The position numbers were made by a program, and so were the translations under genes. From Streptococcus sp. X13SY08 (lineage in GTDB: Bacteria > Bacillota > Bacilli > Lactobacillales > Streptococcaceae): a stretch of DNA of 64,000 nt. The notes under the pieces were generated by a model, which searched no databases, was not told the DNA's origin, and saw only the letters and a list, made by a program, of their open reading frames with translations. Positions 61,260 to 64,000 of the stretch are shown here, piece after piece (within the stretch, counting starts at the first letter, position 1; each line of letters begins with the position of its first letter). The DNA is taken from NCBI RefSeq assembly GCF_001182825.2, contig NZ_LFYO02000002.1, forward strand, positions 868,001 through 932,000. Direction: 5' to 3'.

Positions 61260-61973
61260 ATGATGAAAGCACCAAAATACCAACTGATTCAAAATGACTT
61301 AAAACAACAAATTGTGTCCGGTAAATTTGAAAACGGAGATAAATTCTACACAGAAGCAGAATTGACCAAACTCTACAACGTCAGCTCTATTACAGTTATA
61401 CGGGCGGTTAATGAGTTGGTTAAAGATGGCTACTTAATCCGAAAACAAGGAAAAGGCACCTTCATTTCGCGGCCACGAAAGGGTAAATTGGTTGAGTTTT
61501 CCGATATTGAACTCTTCTCCCCTAACACCGATCACGTCCATGTTCTTTCATGTGAAAAAGGAAATGACCCTGCCATTTTAGAAAAATTAGGTCTGGACAA
61601 GCAAGAAATTTACTACAAGATTGTCCGCCTTCGTACTGCAAATTCTAACCCTTATCTGTATCATCAATCTTATATCCCTACGCGCTATATCCAAAACCCT
61701 CAAGCACCGCTGGAACATTTCAAATCCCTCCACCAACGCTTTAAATTGGATTTTAACATTCACATGTCTGAAGAACCTTACACTGAAAGCAACGAAGTTG
61801 TTTTTCCAACACCAGATTTTGCGGCTGAGCAATTAAAAATGGAATCACAAGAACCCGCTATTTTCCAGACAAAAATGACCCAATCGAGCACCAGCGATGA
61901 CATCTTAGAATACGTTGAAAGCTACAAACACTGGAAATTCTTCAAATTTGAAATTAAAGCGAATAAACGATAA
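61260..61973 (+). CDS. GntR/HutC-family regulator (UTRA domain)
   Basis: 237 residues. N-terminal winged helix (PKYQLIQNDLKQQIVSGKFE, then YTEAELTKLYNVSSITVIRAV) and GKGTFISRPRKG, then a UTRA effector domain (about residues 80-235, IYYKIVRLRTANSNPYLYHQ). UTRA domains sense sugars or similar small molecules. No transport or catabolic genes lie next to it, so the regulon is unknown. ATG at 61260 or 61263. It is convergent with the second GntR gene. Confidence 0.87.
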   Translation: MMKAPKYQLIQNDLKQQIVSGKFENGDKFYTEAELTKLYNVSSITVIRAVNELVKDGYLIRKQGKGTFISRPRKGKLVEFSDIELFSPNTDHVHVLSCEKGNDPAILEKLGLDKQEIYYKIVRLRTANSNPYLYHQSYIPTRYIQNPQAPLEHFKSLHQRFKLDFNIHMSEEPYTESNEVVFPTPDFAAEQLKMESQEPAIFQTKMTQSSTSDDILEYVESYKHWKFFKFEIKANKR

Positions 61974-61976
61974 AAA

Positions 61977-62205
61977 AGACTAGAGACAAAATCCGTCATT
62001 TTGAAGAAATGCGACTTTGTCTCTATTTTATTTTTTTAGATGTTCGCCCTAAAAAAGTCTATTCTCAGGACTTTCCACTCCACCTCCGCACAGCTCAACA
62101 GTTCAATGGCACTTTTGAGAAAAGTTTGGGCTCCTGATCACTGTGCACTTTCGAAAAATCATTTTAAAAGAGTTGGGAACTGTTTTTTGTCCCAAACTCT
62201 TTTTC
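61977..62205 (+). repeat. Dispersed intergenic repeat, copy 4, ending in a terminator
   Basis: Opens GACTAGAGACAAAATCCGTC, core TTTTTTTAGATGTTCGCCC, then TAAAAAAGTCTATTCTCAGG and CCACCTCCGCACAGCTC; it aligns with copy 1 over about 120 bases. It ends in a two-way terminator AAAGAGTTGGGAAC...TCCCAAACTCTTTTT (62165-62203). It begins four bases after the first GntR stop. Confidence 0.7.
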
Positions 62206-62208
62206 ATG

Positions 62209-62940
62209 CTATTCCCCGCGGCGATGATAAACCTTGTAGCGAAACTGGTCCGCACGCGCGATACTAAGCGTATACTCGATGATGATGTTTTTATCATTAT
62301 AGGCCTTACGCCAAAAATGCAAGACAGGAGTTCCACCCTTAATTTGAAGCCAATGTGCTTCATTGTCCAAAGCCACACTAGCATAAAACTCTTCCTCTGC
62401 CAAACGGATATGCTGATGGTAATCCTTCTCAAAAATCTCATAGAGAGGCTTTTCTTCCAGATCTTGCTGCGTCAAATCCACGAAATAAGCAGCTGGCACA
62501 TAGGAACGCTCCAACATGATAGGCATACCATCCGCCAAACGCAGGCGTTCCAGCTCAAAAACTAAATCTCCCATATTGATTTGCAACTCTTTAGCCACTT
62601 GCTCAGAAGCCTCCGTTTGAATAAAGGATAAAATCTGAGTTTGTGGTTTCTTGCCAATCTTGCGCATCTGCTCTGTAAAGCTATACGCCGACGACAAATC
62701 CCAAGCTGAACTTGGAATTTCTGAGACGCAAGTACCCTTGCCATGCTTTTTATACACCAAGCCCCGCTTTTCCAGCTCCTGCAAGGCCAAGCGAACCGTT
62801 ATCCGACTGACTCCAAAAATTTGAGTTAATTCTCTCTCAGATGATAATTTCTCATTAGGAGACATGGTGTCTTTCATTTGTTTTTCCAAAACATCCACCA
62901 GCTGTAAGTACAGTGGACGCTCACTTTCCGAATCAAACAT
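62209..62940 (-). CDS. GntR/HutC-family regulator (UTRA domain), second
   Basis: 243 residues. Winged helix: ERPLYLQLVDVLEKQMKD, LSSERELTQIFGVSRITVRL and KHGKGTCVSE. The UTRA domain (about residues 90-240) has FELERLRLADGMPIMLERSY and EYTLSIARADQFRYKVYHRR, like the TreR/GmuR group. Effector and regulon unknown. Promoter TTGCCA-N17-TATAAT upstream; the terminator is shared with the convergent regulator. Confidence 0.87.
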   Translation of the reverse strand: MFDSESERPLYLQLVDVLEKQMKDTMSPNEKLSSERELTQIFGVSRITVRLALQELEKRGLVYKKHGKGTCVSEIPSSAWDLSSAYSFTEQMRKIGKKPQTQILSFIQTEASEQVAKELQINMGDLVFELERLRLADGMPIMLERSYVPAAYFVDLTQQDLEEKPLYEIFEKDYHQHIRLAEEEFYASVALDNEAHWLQIKGGTPVLHFWRKAYNDKNIIIEYTLSIARADQFRYKVYHRRGE

Positions 62941-62974
62941 CAGAAATCTCCCTCTCTTTCATGGTTGTAATCAC

Positions 62975-63003
62975 ATTATAAGTTTGTTTGAAAGCTTTGG
63001 CAA
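62975..63003 (-). promoter_or_regulatory. Promoter of the second GntR gene
   Basis: Minus strand TTGCCA (62998-63003), 17-base spacer, TATAAT (62975-62980). Confidence 0.75.
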
Positions 63004-63010
63004 CCGATTT

Positions 63011-63510
63011 TCAACTGAGTTTTTCCTTATAGAAAAATAGCAGAGCTTCTTTTAAGATCAGGCAATCTCGTTTTGAAAGACAGGTTTGCTGAAAGGTTTG
63101 AGCCTCTTGTTCAAAGAGGTGTGACATTCCTTGAAAAAATGGAAGAAATGTATGTCAATCCCATCTGCTATTTCCCCATCATCCAACTGCTGTGGTCCAG
63201 AAAAACTCGTGATGCGTGCAAAGAAGGCATGATGATATTGAATGAGATTTTTACTTGCTCGGTAACCCTCAATGGTCGGTAAGGTCGCGATAATCTGACA
63301 ATCAAAGCCCGTTTCTTCAAACACCTCGCGCCGAAAACCAACTTCTGGACTTTCCCCTTTATATAGGCCTCCATCAGGAAGCACAGAAAAATGATACTTT
63401 TTGTATATCAGAATAATCATTTCATTCTTTTCATTGATGACAACTCCACGAGTCGCGTGACGGATGGTAGGGTTAGAAAGGGTGCATCCTATATCTCCGA
63501 TTTGATACAT
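63011..63510 (-). pseudogene. NUDIX hydrolase, frameshift near the 3' end
   Basis: ATG 63510 (MYQIGDIGCTLSNP), preceded by AGGGGGG. The NUDIX box is complete: GGLYKGESPEVGF then RREVFEETGF. The frame departs after GEIADGIDIH. The family-like C-terminus LFEQEAQTFQQTCLSKRDCL and ILKEALLFFYKEKLS continues in another frame to a stop at 63011. A single-base change in the run CATTTTTTC around 63125-63140 would restore it. The catalytic core is unaffected, so a protein with a wrong 30-residue tail (ending at 63058) might still work. Confidence 0.75.
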
Positions 63511-63520
63511 AAAAGCCCCC

Positions 63521-64000
63521 CTAGATTCCAAAAGCCGAATCGTACTGAATGACTCCCTCGTAGTGACAATTTTCACTGTCAAGAGATTTCGCCATGAAAT
63601 AATCATCAGGCGCTTCAAATGGCGCTAAAATCCCAATTTGGCTAGCTGGATAGTATCCAAAACGACCATAGTAAGCTGGATCTCCCAAAACAACAAGCGT
63701 TTGATAGCCTAGTTTACTAGCGCGGTGGTGTGCTTCTTCTACCAAAAGTGTCCCAACTCCTTTTCCCTGCCATGAAGGTAGAATTGCTAATGGAGCCAAG
63801 GCTAAAACAATTTGATCACCTACTTTCGCTTCTGTCAACAATACATGACCTACTAACTGTTCCCCATTATGAGCTACTAAAGATAGACTCGGTACATAGG
63901 ACGGTGACTGACGCAGGATAGCAACCAATTGATGCTCGTTTCCATCACTGTGCTCGGCAGTCAAAAAACTTGGTAAACTATATCGTTTACGCTGATGAAA
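63521..64000 (-). CDS. GNAT-family N-acetyltransferase (5' end outside window)
   Basis: Open to the window edge. The acetyl-CoA motif A is WQGKGVGTLLVEEAHHRASK, followed by VVLGDPAYYGRFGYYPAS, the pattern of the YjdJ/predicted GNAT group. The substrate is unknown. It ends 10 bases before the NUDIX start, so the two are probably one operon. The sequence before AEHSDGNEHQLV does not look like the usual family N-terminus, but the start cannot be judged here. Confidence 0.8.
   Translation of the reverse strand, partial: FHQRKRYSLPSFLTAEHSDGNEHQLVAILRQSPSYVPSLSLVAHNGEQLVGHVLLTEAKVGDQIVLALAPLAILPSWQGKGVGTLLVEEAHHRASKLGYQTLVVLGDPAYYGRFGYYPASQIGILAPFEAPDDYFMAKSLDSENCHYEGVIQYDSAFGI

Noticed and set aside
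27254..63050. Word AATAGCAGAGCT recurring at about 27258, 46261 (reverse), 46998, 48843 and 63037, with shorter matches elsewhere
   Set aside because: Two occurrences encode the common peptide Ala-Leu-Leu-Phe (GCT CTG CTA TTT) in the OppA and NUDIX genes, others lack shared flanks or fixed position. Most simply chance plus codon preference. The hairpin version before yebC is noted there.

Overview
This is a low-GC Firmicutes chromosome segment. Its gene content and order point to Streptococcus, most likely S. suis or a very close relative. The evidence is the division cluster murD-murG-divIB-ftsA-ftsZ-yggS-sepF-yggT-ylmH-divIVA-ileS, CtsR boxes in front of clpE and clpL, a streptococcal Met-box before a metQ operon, DUF5648-type secreted proteins, and the nadD-yqeK-rsfS-methyltransferase-tmcAL order. 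The species is inferred from protein and gene-order resemblance only. No rRNA, tRNA, CRISPR array, prophage or insertion sequence was recognised.

Layout. 1-3.8 kb: tlyA-like (partial), ispA, xseB, xseA, folD, all leftward. 3.9-6.4 kb: wreck of a lantibiotic-immunity type ABC transporter and a response regulator, meeting a truncated FeoA gene. 6.5-8.2 kb: amino-acid ABC transporter (glnQ plus permease) and a DUF1797 gene. 8.4-12 kb, rightward: CtsR-controlled clpE, a NUDIX gene and a DUF1827 gene. 12.2-24.8 kb, leftward: ileS with its T-box, then the division and cell-wall cluster. 24.9-36.6 kb: DUF3165, typA, two small rightward exported-protein genes, asnA, a YjbR-family gene, a broken exported protein, DUF896, glyS-glyQ with T-box leader, and a membrane methyltransferase. 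36.9-47.9 kb: broken aldo/keto reductase, methionine ABC operon (metQ, M20 peptidase, metN, metI), glutamine-amidotransferase-like hydrolase, peptide ABC operon (oppA-B-C-D-F). 48-52.7 kb: yebC, def, clpL with four CtsR boxes, a MerR/TipAS regulator. 52.8-64 kb: secreted glucosaminidase, tmcAL, a two-gene insert that looks like a defence system, methyltransferase, rsfS, yqeK, nadD, two GntR regulators, a NUDIX gene and a partial acetyltransferase.

Two things stand out. First, an A+T-rich gene pair (55,027-58,585) sits between two genes that are usually neighbours in streptococci. One gene encodes a membrane-anchored protein with a Macro domain resembling the Thoeris ThsA type. The other encodes a 914-residue protein with an N-terminal DUF4062/TIR-like domain and a long helical remainder. 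I read this as a candidate Thoeris-like anti-phage module with an unusual partner.

Second, an exceptional number of genes carry internal deletions or stops. These include genes that should be essential: ileS and glyQ each lack about 60 bases with a frameshift, and typA lacks about 43 codons in frame. clpL, metN, the oppF-like gene, the aldo/keto reductase and a NUDIX gene are also broken. Either the assembly has lost short segments or this strain is heavily decayed. Raw-read mapping would decide, and until then the lesions should be treated as provisional.

Regulation visible in the sequence: T-box control of ileS and glyQS; CtsR operators at clpE and clpL; a Met-box and a shared promoter element across the methionine and peptide transport region; a MerR-type 19-bp-spacer promoter; and a four-copy intergenic repeat family that always starts directly behind a gene.
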